Shown piece by piece: positions 28,374 through 37,507 of a DNA stretch of 64,000 bases. Source of the DNA: JAUIAI01 sp049680625 (GTDB taxonomy: Bacteria > Pseudomonadota > Gammaproteobacteria > Burkholderiales > Burkholderiaceae_E); contig JBAUID010000016.1 of the NCBI GenBank assembly GCA_049680625.1, positions 62,001 to 126,000 on the forward strand, given 5' to 3'. The stretch's first letter is position 1; each line of letters starts with the position of its first letter. A program made the translations under genes and the position numbers. The notes beneath the pieces are model-generated. The model ran no database searches. It was not told the origin of the DNA and was given only the letters and a program-made list of their open reading frames with translations.

Positions 28374-29504
28374 ATGGCCAATGCCAGGGAAAACTACCGT
28401 GAGGATGTCGTCGGTCGCGCCAATGTGGCCGATTCGGCAGAACTGAGCGCCTATTACGATGATCTCGAGCGTTTCAATGCAGGCCCGTTGTGGACTGTTG
28501 CCAATAAGATCGAACCGTGGGAGCCGGCTTCGCAATCGGTGCCGATGATCTGGCGATACAAAGATCTTCGCGAGCACGTTTTGCGGTCGGTTCAACTGGT
28601 GACTCCCGAGCAGGCAGGGCGCCGGGTTATTTATCTGAAAAATCCGGGTCGGGAAGACGTCGCCGCAGCGGTTGGTTGGATTTATGCGGGTTTGCAGGTA
28701 ATGCATGCCGGTGAATGTGCGTCGGCGCACCGCCATTCGGCCTCAGCCATCCGCTTTATCATGGAGGGCAGTGGCGCTTACACGGTGGTTGACGGCCACA
28801 AGATGACTCTCGGTGCCAACGATTTTGTTCTGACTCCAAATGGAACCTGGCACGAGCACGGTGTATCGGAAGACGGCAGTACCTGCATTTGGCAGGACGG
28901 TCTGGATATCCCTTTCGTCAATGCGCTGGAGGCGAATTTCTACGAGGTTCATCCGCAACTGCAGCAACCGGTGACTTACGTTGTTGATGACATGACTAAA
29001 ACCTGGGCCAACCCGGGGTTGTCTCCGGGGCCACAGGTCTGGAACAAAGCTTACTCGCCGATGTTTAAGTACGAATGGCTGCCAACCTACGATGCGCTGA
29101 CCGAACATGCCCAAACCACGCCGGGTTCAGCATTCGACGGGGTGTTGATGGAATACATCAATCCGGTGACTTCAGGGCCTGTGATGCAGACCCTGGGTGC
29201 ATCAATGCAATTGTTACGTAAAAGCGAGCATACGAAAGCACATCGCCATACCGGGAGCTACCTTTATCACGTTGCCAAAGGCAGTGGACACTCAATTATC
29301 AACGGTCGCCGATTCGACTGGCAGGAACGAGACATCTTCTGCGTCCCGTCCTGGGCCTGGCACGAACATGTTAACGGTTCGGATACCGACGATGCCTGCT
29401 TGTTCTGTCTAAACGATCTGCCAGTGATTCGCGCGTTAGGTTTATACCGGGAAGAAGCGCTGGTTGAAAACGACGGGTTTCAACCAATCGATGTTGCCGG
29501 GTAA
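28374..29504 (+). CDS. Gentisate 1,2-dioxygenase-like bicupin
   Basis: This 376-residue protein has two cupin domains. The first shows HAGECASAHRHSASAIRFI, with iron-binding His residues, followed by GTWHEHG; the second has HTKAHRHTGSYLYHV and WAWHEHVN. This is the layout of gentisate dioxygenase and 1-hydroxy-2-naphthoate dioxygenase, Fe(II) enzymes that open the ring of ortho-hydroxybenzoates. A strong AGAAGGG site precedes the ATG. No maleylpyruvate hydrolase or isomerase is adjacent, so the substrate is uncertain. Confidence 0.85.
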   Translation: MANARENYREDVVGRANVADSAELSAYYDDLERFNAGPLWTVANKIEPWEPASQSVPMIWRYKDLREHVLRSVQLVTPEQAGRRVIYLKNPGREDVAAAVGWIYAGLQVMHAGECASAHRHSASAIRFIMEGSGAYTVVDGHKMTLGANDFVLTPNGTWHEHGVSEDGSTCIWQDGLDIPFVNALEANFYEVHPQLQQPVTYVVDDMTKTWANPGLSPGPQVWNKAYSPMFKYEWLPTYDALTEHAQTTPGSAFDGVLMEYINPVTSGPVMQTLGASMQLLRKSEHTKAHRHTGSYLYHVAKGSGHSIINGRRFDWQERDIFCVPSWAWHEHVNGSDTDDACLFCLNDLPVIRALGLYREEALVENDGFQPIDVAG

Positions 29505-29508
29505 TTAG

Positions 29509-30417
29509 TTGGTCGTTCAGATATCGGCAAACCTGCGCAGTAAAACTCTGGCCGGTATTTGCTTGCTGGTGGTGGCAACTGTTCTGGTTGCTGTTCAGGA
29601 TGCCCTCACGAAAGAGTTGACGTCAGCATTACCGGTGAGCCAGATTCTTGCCGTTCGATTTGCCGCAATGACCGTGTTCGCCGTTGCCTATTTGATGGTG
29701 GTGACCGGGGCGCCGCGAATACGCGTCGCGCTGCGATCCAGGGCACCGGTAAAACAAGTGCTTCGTTGTTTGCTCGCCTGCCTGGAAATTGCGTTGTTTA
29801 CCTTCGCCCTGCGCTATCTGGGGCTGGCTGAGATTCACGCAATTTTTGCGTGCTTTCCGTTAATAGTGACCGCGCTTTCCGGCCCAATGCTTGGGGAAAC
29901 CGTGGGTTGGCGTCGCTGGTGCGCGGTTGGTTTCGGGTTTGTTGGTACCTTACTAGTTATTAATCCGGGTAGTGGGGTTTTTGAGCCGGCTGCACTACTC
30001 GGGCTCGGCTGTGCGCTACTGTATGCGTTGTATAACCTGATGACCCGCCAGCTTTCGGAAAATGACAGTTTCGCCACCTCCATGCTTTACCTGGCGCTAA
30101 CCGGCTTGTTGTCATCACTTGTGTTTGCTGCTTTTCAATGGCAGCCAATCGTCAGCGAAGACCGTTGGTTACTCCTGGGTGTTTGTGTTACTTCGGTGGC
30201 ATCCCACTTGCTGTTAATCAAGGCATTGTCACTGGCTTTGGCGGTTGTGTTGCAGCCGTTTAACTACTTGATACTGGTCTGGGCAAGCCTGATTGCTTTT
30301 GTGGTTTACGGTGAGCTTCTTAACAGTGTTCAATTAGGCGGCGTAACCCTGGTGGTTGTCAGTGGTATCTACATTGCCTGGCGTGAATACGTCCGAAGTG
30401 CCACCGGTACATCCTGA
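29509..30417 (+). CDS. EamA/DMT-superfamily transporter
   Basis: This protein of about 302 residues has roughly ten hydrophobic segments in two EamA repeats, as in drug/metabolite exporters. The first helix is around residues 13-32 and the repeat boundary is near residue 145. It follows the dioxygenase gene by four bases, so it may carry that enzyme's substrate or a related metabolite. The start is a TTG; no ATG lies before the first helix. Confidence 0.8.
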   Translation: MVVQISANLRSKTLAGICLLVVATVLVAVQDALTKELTSALPVSQILAVRFAAMTVFAVAYLMVVTGAPRIRVALRSRAPVKQVLRCLLACLEIALFTFALRYLGLAEIHAIFACFPLIVTALSGPMLGETVGWRRWCAVGFGFVGTLLVINPGSGVFEPAALLGLGCALLYALYNLMTRQLSENDSFATSMLYLALTGLLSSLVFAAFQWQPIVSEDRWLLLGVCVTSVASHLLLIKALSLALAVVLQPFNYLILVWASLIAFVVYGELLNSVQLGGVTLVVVSGIYIAWREYVRSATGTS

Positions 30418-30432
30418 TCAATTACATGCCAA

Positions 30433-31146
30433 CTACAGCGTGGTGACAACGCGGTAACCCGGCGCATAAGTGAGACGAACACTGGTAATGGCGAGCGCCT
30501 CATTAAACGTAATTCTGTCAACGATAAGTAGGGCGTCACCCGTTGCCGCATTGAGTAGTTCTGCCAACGGGGCATCCGCTTTGGCTGCCGACAAGGTGTA
30601 TTCACCGTGGGTGAACGGCGCATGCTGGACAAGCCATTCGTTTGCGCTGACTTGCGCCAGGTCAACATTCGCAATTGTGGGAACAGCGATGGGATTGATC
30701 CATCGGTCTTCGTATACAAACGGGTTGCGGTCTGCGTAGTACAGGCTGCGTAGATGTAAGGCGCTAACCGAACGACTTAATCCCAGAGTTCCGGCAATTG
30801 TCGGCGGGGGTCTGGTCAGCTGTCGGGAAAGAATTTGATGACTCCAGCGGGCCCCGCGCCGTTCAATTTCTTCTCGGATAATTGGTATATCAAAAGTGGC
30901 GCGACGCACCGGATTTTTAACGACCCGGGTGCCGGCTTTACGTCGCCGGTCAATTAAGCCGGAATCGGCCAATTCGCGCATCGCGCGATTGACAGTGGCG
31001 CGCGCGCAACCAAATTCTGCTGCCAGTTGCGTCTCACTGGGGAGGTAGTCCCCAGGGGCCCAGATGCGTTCGCTTAGGCGACGACGCAGCTCCGCATGTA
31101 TTGCCTGCCAGGTACTAATAGCCGTTTTTTGCCCGCCGGGGTCCAT
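30433..31146 (-). CDS. hutC: GntR/HutC-family repressor
   Basis: This 237-residue regulator has an N-terminal GntR winged helix (HAELRRRLSERIWAPGDYLP, then QLAAEFGCARATVNRAMREL) and a C-terminal UTRA ligand domain. HutC represses histidine utilisation and is released by urocanate. Its ATG overlaps the hutF stop (TAATG), so it is coupled to hutF and would be self-regulated. Its likely operators are the inverted repeats in the hutF-hutH gap. Confidence 0.9.
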   Translation of the reverse strand: MDPGGQKTAISTWQAIHAELRRRLSERIWAPGDYLPSETQLAAEFGCARATVNRAMRELADSGLIDRRRKAGTRVVKNPVRRATFDIPIIREEIERRGARWSHQILSRQLTRPPPTIAGTLGLSRSVSALHLRSLYYADRNPFVYEDRWINPIAVPTIANVDLAQVSANEWLVQHAPFTHGEYTLSAAKADAPLAELLNAATGDALLIVDRITFNEALAITSVRLTYAPGYRVVTTL

Positions 31147-32579
31147 TATGAAATGATCTTACGTAAGCGCTTCATTGTTGTGCGATAGTGATCTGAAATT
31201 TCCTGGTGTCTGACATGACACCCATTTTTTACCAGGTGACGACCCGCTGCCCAAACATCGGTAATCAGGTTGTTGTCCCCGGTAAATATTGCGCTATCAA
31301 GCAACTGGTCTGCCTTGAGACCAGTGAGGCTTATTGCGTCCGCGTCGAGGGCGACCAGGTCAGCCAGCTTGCCAACGGCAATTTCGCCGTTTGCCCGCCC
31401 AATTGCCCTGGCACCACCGTGTGCGCAGCTTTCCCATAGGTACCGGCCGTTTGATGATTTTTCGTCACATAACACTGCCCGTGCTTTGTCATTCAGGCGT
31501 TGTGAGTATTCGAGGCTTCGTAATTCTTCGATCAGCGAGATGCGAATGTTGGAGTCTGAACCCACGCCGAAAAGACCGCCTGCCTGGCGGAAGAAATTAC
31601 CCGGAAAAATACCGTCACCCAGGTTGGCTTCTGTAATCGGGCACAAACCGGCAACGGCGCCACTGGCCGCCAGTGCGCTGGTTTCGGTTGGTGTCATATG
31701 GGTCGCATGCACAAGGCACCAGTGTTGATTGACGTCAACGGTTTCGAGCAACCAGTGGACGGGAGGCAAACCGGTTGCGGCAACAACCTCATCGACTTCG
31801 GCGACTTGTTCAGCGATGTGGATATGGATAGGCGTACCCGGAATGAACTCAGCCATTGCCCGGATCGATGCTGCTGGTACTGCCCGCAGTGAATGTGGTG
31901 CAACCCCTGTCTGGCAGTCTGGAGAAAGCTGCCGCACTGCCGCTTGAATGTCACACAGCAACCGATGGTATTGATCCAGGGAGTTGCCAAAACGTTGTTG
32001 CGCGCGAGTGAGCTCCCGGCCGTCACAACCGCCTTGCTGGTAAAGCACGGGCATCAGGGTAAGGCCAATGCCGCTGATACTGGCCGCATTGGCTACCCGG
32101 GCCCCCATTTCGCCGATCGACAAATAGGCTTTGCCACCCGGTTGATGATGAAGGTAATGAAACTCGCCGACCGATGCAAAGCCTGCTTCAAGCATTTGCA
32201 TGAAGGCGAAGGTCGTGATTGCCTGAACGTCATCCGGATTCAGATGTTCCAGGAACTGGTACATCCGTTGTCGCCAGGTCCAGAAGCTATCGGTTGTGCT
32301 GCCCCGTGTTTCGGTCAGGCCGGCCATCGCGCGTTGGAAACCATGACTGTGCAGGTTCGCAGGGGCCGGTAACAAAACCCCGGCCTGAATACCCTGCTGA
32401 CGTGAATTTTCCTCGATTCGAGTTATAAAACCGTCTGCGCCGATGTCGATGGTGGCCCGGCTTACCCATCCGTTAGCGGTCAGCGCTTGTTGTGCCCAGA
32501 CCGTGCGCGACAGGTCCGGGCGCCTTGAGTCGCTGGATTCGGAATCAGGGTGTAATTGAGGGGGTAATTGAGTTGACAT
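31146..32579 (-). CDS. hutF: Formimidoylglutamate deiminase
   Basis: HutF, an amidohydrolase of about 477 residues, deiminates N-formimino-L-glutamate to N-formyl-L-glutamate in the five-step histidine route. Metal ligands are seen in PANLHSHGFQRAMAG, HIHIAEQ, CLVHATHMT and GVGSDSNIRI. The ATG at 32579 is preferred because an earlier in-frame ATG falls inside an inverted repeat in the promoter region. It is divergent from hutH and precedes hutC. HutG, the next enzyme, is absent from the window. Confidence 0.92.
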   Translation of the reverse strand: MSTQLPPQLHPDSESSDSRRPDLSRTVWAQQALTANGWVSRATIDIGADGFITRIEENSRQQGIQAGVLLPAPANLHSHGFQRAMAGLTETRGSTTDSFWTWRQRMYQFLEHLNPDDVQAITTFAFMQMLEAGFASVGEFHYLHHQPGGKAYLSIGEMGARVANAASISGIGLTLMPVLYQQGGCDGRELTRAQQRFGNSLDQYHRLLCDIQAAVRQLSPDCQTGVAPHSLRAVPAASIRAMAEFIPGTPIHIHIAEQVAEVDEVVAATGLPPVHWLLETVDVNQHWCLVHATHMTPTETSALAASGAVAGLCPITEANLGDGIFPGNFFRQAGGLFGVGSDSNIRISLIEELRSLEYSQRLNDKARAVLCDEKSSNGRYLWESCAHGGARAIGRANGEIAVGKLADLVALDADAISLTGLKADQLLDSAIFTGDNNLITDVWAAGRHLVKNGCHVRHQEISDHYRTTMKRLRKIIS

Positions 32580-32596
32580 CGGCTTTAACGAAATCC

Positions 32597-32616
32597 TATT
32601 ATGCGCAGACATAATA
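32597..32616. promoter_or_regulatory. Inverted repeat in hutF-hutH intergenic region (first)
   Basis: TATTATG and CATAATA form perfect seven-base arms around a six-base spacer. The position in the divergent hutF-hutH promoter region suggests a HutC operator or an overlapping promoter element. The match to a known HutC consensus was not tested. Confidence 0.45.
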
Positions 32617-32617
32617 A

Positions 32618-32643
32618 CAATATGTCGCTACATTATCATATTG
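32618..32643. promoter_or_regulatory. Inverted repeat in hutF-hutH intergenic region (second)
   Basis: CAATATG and CATATTG are perfect seven-base arms with a twelve-base spacer, one base after the previous repeat and 30 bases before hutH. It is a candidate HutC-binding site controlling hutH and hutU. Confidence 0.45.
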
Positions 32644-32673
32644 TCCGCTGCAACTTGAACAAGGCCGTCGCGC

Positions 32674-34257
32674 ATGTCTAATGGGTCTTCCGGCAAGGCT
32701 GGAGCAGCTGCTAGCCCGGCTGAAATCATCTTATTTCCTGGGTCAGTCTCGTTGGCCACACTGGCAGACGTGGTTGATAACCCTGGGGTTGCGGTGCGCC
32801 TGGATCGATCGGCTCGCGCCCGAGTCGAAGCCTGCGCGCAACTTATTGAAAAAGCGGCGATCAGCCCGGACGCTGTCTACGGTGTGAACACCGGTTTTGG
32901 CAAGCTGGCCAGTATTCGAATTGCAGCGGATGACCTGGCAGCATTGCAGCGCAACCTGATTCTCTCGCACTGTTGTGGTGTTGGAGACAATCTGGACCCG
33001 CGGATTGTCCGGCTCATGATGGCATTGAAGTTGATGTCCTTAGGCCGCGGCGCTTCCGGTGTGCGCTGGCAGTTGATCGAATGTCTCGAGGCGATGATTG
33101 CGTCAGATATCGTGCCGGCGGTGCCGGCGCAAGGTTCTGTTGGCGCTTCTGGTGATCTTGCCCCGCTGGCGCATATGTCCGCGGTAATGATTGGTGAAGG
33201 TTTTGTGCTGGTTGATGGCCGCGAACAACCGGCTCTGCCGGCAATGCAGGCGGCCGGCATTGAACCGGTGTCACTAGGCGCGAAAGAAGGCCTGGCATTG
33301 ATAAACGGCACGCAGATGTCAACTGCTTTGGCGTTGACGGCTTTGTTTGATACCTGGCGCTGCGCGCGCTCTGCAGTGGTAACCGGCGCGTTGTCAACCG
33401 ACGCGATTATGGGTTCAACCGCACCTCTTGTGGAGCAAGTCCACGCGTTGCGGGGTCATCGCGGCCAGATTGCGGTGGCTGGCGCAATGCGGGCATTGAT
33501 GAGCGGATCAGAAATTCGGGACAGTCACCGCACCGGGGATACGAGGGTCCAAGACCCTTACTGTATTCGATGTCAACCTCAGGTAACGGGGGCCTGTATT
33601 GACTTACTGCACCAGGCCGGCTTGACCCTGGAGATCGAAGCGAACGCGGTCACTGATAACCCATTGGCTCTGATTGAAACAGGCGAAATAGTTTCCGGCG
33701 GAAATTTCCACGCAGAACCCGTTGCGTTTGCTGCAGACCAAATTGCGCTGGCCATTGCGGAAATTGGATCGATTGCCCAGCGGCGGGTGGCTCTGATGGT
33801 AGACCCGACACTGTCGTTCGATCTGCCGGCGTTCCTGTCGCCATCACCCGGACTGAATTCGGGATTCATGGTGGCCGAAATTACTACCGCGGCATTAATG
33901 AGCGAAAACAAACACCTGGCGAACCCTTGTTCAACAGATTCCACACCAACCAGCGCCAATCAGGAAGACCACGTATCGATGGCGGCCCATGGGGCTGCCC
34001 GCCTGCATAAAATGAATCAGAATTTGCAGAGTATTCTTGGGGTCGAGCTTCTTTGCGCAGCCCGTGGCGTTGAGTTTCGGGCGCCATTGCAAACAAGTCG
34101 TCCGTTGAATGCTGTCGTCAGCCACCTGCGTGGCCATGTTGCGGCTCTGGAAAACGACCGCTTCATGGCGCCTGATCTTCAAATCGCCGCTAAATTGGTA
34201 CGGGAAGATCAGCTCGCACAAGCCGCGCAAACCGCAGAACTAAACAATTTGAAATGA
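32674..34257 (+). CDS. hutH: Histidine ammonia-lyase
   Basis: HutH deaminates L-histidine to urocanate. The self-processed MIO cofactor arises from Ala158-Ser159-Gly160 in VGASGDLAPLAHMS. Other signatures are YGVNTGFGKLAS, NGTQMSTAL, VTDNPLAL and TSANQEDHVSMAAHGA. Length (527 aa) is slightly above the usual 510. AAGG lies about ten bases before the ATG. It is followed by hutU with 33 bp between, in one transcription unit. Confidence 0.96.
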   Translation: MSNGSSGKAGAAASPAEIILFPGSVSLATLADVVDNPGVAVRLDRSARARVEACAQLIEKAAISPDAVYGVNTGFGKLASIRIAADDLAALQRNLILSHCCGVGDNLDPRIVRLMMALKLMSLGRGASGVRWQLIECLEAMIASDIVPAVPAQGSVGASGDLAPLAHMSAVMIGEGFVLVDGREQPALPAMQAAGIEPVSLGAKEGLALINGTQMSTALALTALFDTWRCARSAVVTGALSTDAIMGSTAPLVEQVHALRGHRGQIAVAGAMRALMSGSEIRDSHRTGDTRVQDPYCIRCQPQVTGACIDLLHQAGLTLEIEANAVTDNPLALIETGEIVSGGNFHAEPVAFAADQIALAIAEIGSIAQRRVALMVDPTLSFDLPAFLSPSPGLNSGFMVAEITTAALMSENKHLANPCSTDSTPTSANQEDHVSMAAHGAARLHKMNQNLQSILGVELLCAARGVEFRAPLQTSRPLNAVVSHLRGHVAALENDRFMAPDLQIAAKLVREDQLAQAAQTAELNNLK

Positions 34258-34296
34258 TAAATAAGTCAACCCAAATAACCCTAACGGAGAATGCAT

Positions 34297-35991
34297 ATGA
34301 ATGCTAAGGACTTAACTGCCGGCGCGCTGCGCAACGATCCGCAGCGGCGGATTATTGCACCTACGGGAACCAAGCTATCTGCAAAGTCCTGGCTGACCGA
34401 AGCCCCAATGCGTATGTTGATGAATAATCTGCATCCGGACGTTGCGGAAAATCCGGCTGAACTGGTTGTTTACGGTGGCATTGGCCGGGCGGCGCGAACC
34501 TGGAAAGATTACGATCTAATTATTGCGTCTCTAAAAGTGCTTGAAGCGGACGAAACCTTATTGGTTCAGTCCGGTAAACCGGTCGGGGTTTTTAAGACTC
34601 ATGCGGATGCGCCGCGAGTTCTGATTGCCAACTCTAACCTGGTGCCCCACTGGGCCAACTGGGATCACTTTAACGAACTGGATCGCAGTGGGCTCATGAT
34701 GTACGGTCAGATGACCGCCGGGTCGTGGATCTACATCGCCTCGCAAGGCATCGTTCAGGGTACGTATGAGACCTTTGTTGAAGCGGGGCGCCAGCACTAT
34801 GGTGGAAACCTTACCGGAAAGTGGATCTTAACGGCCGGTCTTGGCGGCATGGGTGGTGCACAGCCTCTGGCTGCAGTCATGGCCGGTGCTTGCTGCCTGG
34901 TAGTTGAAGCTGACGAAACCCGGATCGACTTTCGCTTGCGCACCCGATATGTTGACGTAAAAACTTCATCACTGGATGAGGCGCTTTCTTTAATCGAGAC
35001 ATGGACCACTGCGGGGGAAGCAAAATCTGTTGGCCTGTTGGGTAACGCTGCCGATGTGATTCCCGAATTACTAAGGCGCGGCGTCAGGCCCAGTATTGTG
35101 ACGGATCAAACCTCGGCTCACGACCCGATCAATGGTTACCTGCCCAAAGGTTGGACCTTATCGAAGTGGCGCGAGCAGCGTGAACAGAATCCAAAAGCCG
35201 TTGAAAAGGCAGCTCGGGCTTCGATGAAAGAACACGTCGCAGCGATGGTTGCTTTTTCTAAGCTGGGTATACCGACAGTTGATTACGGCAACAATATTCG
35301 CCAGGTAGCCAAAGAAGAAGGTCTGGATGATGCGTTTGCGTTTCCCGGTTTTGTTCCGGCCTACATCCGGCCGCTATTTTGCAGAGGAATTGGACCGTTC
35401 CGTTGGTGTGCCTTGTCGGGCGACCCGGAAGATATTTATAAAACAGACGCCAAAGTCAAAGAGCTCATTCCTGATGATCCGCATCTTCATCAATGGCTTG
35501 ATATGGCGCGTGAGCGGATTGCGTTCCAGGGCCTGCCTGCCAGGATTTGCTGGTTGGGTTTGGGGCAGCGGCATAAACTCGGCCTGGCGTTCAATGAAAT
35601 GGTTCGCACCGGGGAGCTGGCTGCACCGGTGGTTATTGGTCGGGACCATCTGGATTCTGGCTCTGTTGCATCGCCTAACCGTGAAACCGAAGCGATGCGC
35701 GACGGCTCGGATGCGGTTTCAGACTGGCCGATGCTCAACGCATTACTCAATTGTGCGTCAGGTGCTACCTGGGTATCACTGCATCACGGTGGTGGGGTTG
35801 GCATGGGTTTCTCGCAACACGCTGGAATGGTGATTTGTTGCGATGGTACGGTGGACGCAGCGCGCCGAATTGAGCGGGTATTGTGGAACGACCCGGCGAC
35901 CGGTGTTATGCGTCACGCTGATGCCGGCTATGAAGATGCCATACAGTGCGCCCGCGAGAATCAGTTAAACCTGCCGGGTATATTAAGTTAA
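34297..35991 (+). CDS. hutU: Urocanate hydratase
   Basis: This urocanase of about 564 residues binds NAD and converts urocanate to imidazolone propionate. The family pattern is full length: VYGGIGRAARTWKDYD, LVQSGKPVGVFKTH, LVPHWANWDHFNELD, MTAGSWIYIASQGIVQGTYE, GLGGMGGAQPLA, and the C-terminal HHGGGVGMGFSQHAGMV. The ATG at 34297 has GGAG seven bases upstream; an ATG two codons earlier is too close to it. The next pathway enzyme, HutI, is not in the window. Confidence 0.97.
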   Translation: MNAKDLTAGALRNDPQRRIIAPTGTKLSAKSWLTEAPMRMLMNNLHPDVAENPAELVVYGGIGRAARTWKDYDLIIASLKVLEADETLLVQSGKPVGVFKTHADAPRVLIANSNLVPHWANWDHFNELDRSGLMMYGQMTAGSWIYIASQGIVQGTYETFVEAGRQHYGGNLTGKWILTAGLGGMGGAQPLAAVMAGACCLVVEADETRIDFRLRTRYVDVKTSSLDEALSLIETWTTAGEAKSVGLLGNAADVIPELLRRGVRPSIVTDQTSAHDPINGYLPKGWTLSKWREQREQNPKAVEKAARASMKEHVAAMVAFSKLGIPTVDYGNNIRQVAKEEGLDDAFAFPGFVPAYIRPLFCRGIGPFRWCALSGDPEDIYKTDAKVKELIPDDPHLHQWLDMARERIAFQGLPARICWLGLGQRHKLGLAFNEMVRTGELAAPVVIGRDHLDSGSVASPNRETEAMRDGSDAVSDWPMLNALLNCASGATWVSLHHGGGVGMGFSQHAGMVICCDGTVDAARRIERVLWNDPATGVMRHADAGYEDAIQCARENQLNLPGILS

Positions 35992-36017
35992 GTGGTAAAA
36001 CCGATCAGAGTCCTTGT

Positions 36018-36827
36018 ATGAATTTTGACATTAACGAACTAATTTCTGAGCAAAAAATTCAGTCATTTCGTGAAGATGGCGCTGTAATAATTAAAGCGGC
36101 GTTTTTGCCCTGGGTCGAAGCGGTACGTGAAGCCATCGAAGAAAACAAACAGAATCCCAGTTGGCGCGAGCGCACCTACCGGCCCGAGGATGGCAGCGCC
36201 CCGTTTTTTCAAGACTATTGTGTCTGGTCAAAGTTTGACGGATACCGGGCGCTTGTCCAGGATTCACCAATGGCAGAAATTGCCGCCCGGCTTATGGGGT
36301 CTTCAACCGCACGAATTTTTCATGATCACGTCCTGGTTAAAGAACCGGGTAATTCGGTTGTGACGCCATGGCATCAGGACAGACCTTACTATCTTGTTCA
36401 AGGTACGCAGACGGTCAGTTTCTGGGTACCGCTTGATTCGGTGCCCAGAGAAAGGACAATTGAATACGTCGCTGGCTCTCATCGGTGGGGGAAAGACTTC
36501 AAACCAAAACGCTTCGACGGATCTGATCTATATCCTGGCGACGTTTCGGACACGGTGCCCGATGTTGACACGAATCGAGAGCAGTTGAATATCCTGGGTT
36601 GGGCGGTGGAACCGGGTGACGCGGTGGCCTTCGATTTTGGCGTTGTGCACGGTGCCCCGGCGAATACCTCGGAGATCCGGCGAAGGGTTACCTCCATTCG
36701 CTGGGTGGGTGACGACGCCAGATTTGTCAAACGCCTGGGCACTACGTCACCGGCATTTCCAGATCTTGAGTACGAAGATGGTGCACCATTTGGTGGTACA
36801 GAGTTTCCGGTTATGTTCGGGAAGTAG
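36018..36827 (+). CDS. PhyH-type Fe(II)/2-oxoglutarate dioxygenase
   Basis: This protein of about 269 residues belongs to the phytanoyl-CoA dioxygenase family. The iron triad is His119 and Asp121 in TPWHQD and His211 in GVVHGAP, with a downstream Arg for 2-oxoglutarate. It would hydroxylate a small substrate that cannot be inferred. It starts 27 bp after hutU on the same strand, so a role linked to histidine or to an imidazole derivative is possible, but this is inference. Confidence 0.85.
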   Translation: MNFDINELISEQKIQSFREDGAVIIKAAFLPWVEAVREAIEENKQNPSWRERTYRPEDGSAPFFQDYCVWSKFDGYRALVQDSPMAEIAARLMGSSTARIFHDHVLVKEPGNSVVTPWHQDRPYYLVQGTQTVSFWVPLDSVPRERTIEYVAGSHRWGKDFKPKRFDGSDLYPGDVSDTVPDVDTNREQLNILGWAVEPGDAVAFDFGVVHGAPANTSEIRRRVTSIRWVGDDARFVKRLGTTSPAFPDLEYEDGAPFGGTEFPVMFGK

Positions 36828-36887
36828 TTGCGGGTCGCAGCGAGCTGCGAAAGAAAGAATTAAAAAACGAAATTGTGGAGACTTGCC

Positions 36888-37463
36888 TTGGCGGTCAAAG
36901 ACGTAATCGAGATTGGACATCCCACCTTAATGGCACGTGCCCAGGAAGTTGACCCGTCTAGTATTGGCTCTGAACAAGTTCAGGGCTGGATAACTGACTT
37001 AATCGATACGATGCGCGATCGTAATGGTGCCGGAATTGCTGCCAATCAAATTGGCATTCCGTATCGGCTTTTTGTGGTCGAGGTCAAAGATAACCTGAGG
37101 TATCCGTATAAACCGCAAATTCCGCTGACTATTCTAATTAACCCATCCATTGAGTTTCTCTCCGACAAAACTTTTATAAATAATGAGGGATGTCTGTCAG
37201 TGCCCAATCTGCGAGGGGATGTTGTGCGCCATCTTGAAGTCAGGGTTTCTGGTTTGAACGAAGAGGGAAAGCCGCAGTCGTTTGACGTTCGCGGCTATTC
37301 TGCCGGTACATTTCAACACGAATACGACCATCTGGACGGCGTGTTGTTTCCGCATAAGGTCGGCGATCCGAGAACGTTTGCGACCTGGGATGTATTTGCC
37401 GAATACCGGCAGGCAGAATTTGCCGACCGGGTGAAACAACTTGTTGATCAATGGGGCAGCTAA
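36888..37463 (+). CDS. def: Peptide deformylase-like hydrolase
   Basis: This 191-residue metallohydrolase has all three deformylase motifs: GAGIAANQIG near residue 47, NEGCLSVP with the metal ligand Cys102, and QHEYDH with His144, Glu145 and His148. The reaction is removal of formyl from an N-terminal formyl-methionine. The TTG at 36888 is preferred, with GGAG seven bases upstream. It lies after hutU and the dioxygenase, away from fmt, which suggests an accessory paralogue. Hydrolysis of N-formylglutamate is a conceivable alternative. Confidence 0.9.
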   Translation: MAVKDVIEIGHPTLMARAQEVDPSSIGSEQVQGWITDLIDTMRDRNGAGIAANQIGIPYRLFVVEVKDNLRYPYKPQIPLTILINPSIEFLSDKTFINNEGCLSVPNLRGDVVRHLEVRVSGLNEEGKPQSFDVRGYSAGTFQHEYDHLDGVLFPHKVGDPRTFATWDVFAEYRQAEFADRVKQLVDQWGS

Positions 37464-37507
37464 CGCCGCGCAGTTAATCCAAGGTAGTTAGTCGGTTAGT
37501 CAACCGA

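Noticed and set aside
37492..37507. Hairpin TCGGTT-AGTC-AACCGA between def and the NMT1-like gene as a terminator
   Set aside because: The stem is short and AT/GC-mixed, and no T-run follows on either strand.
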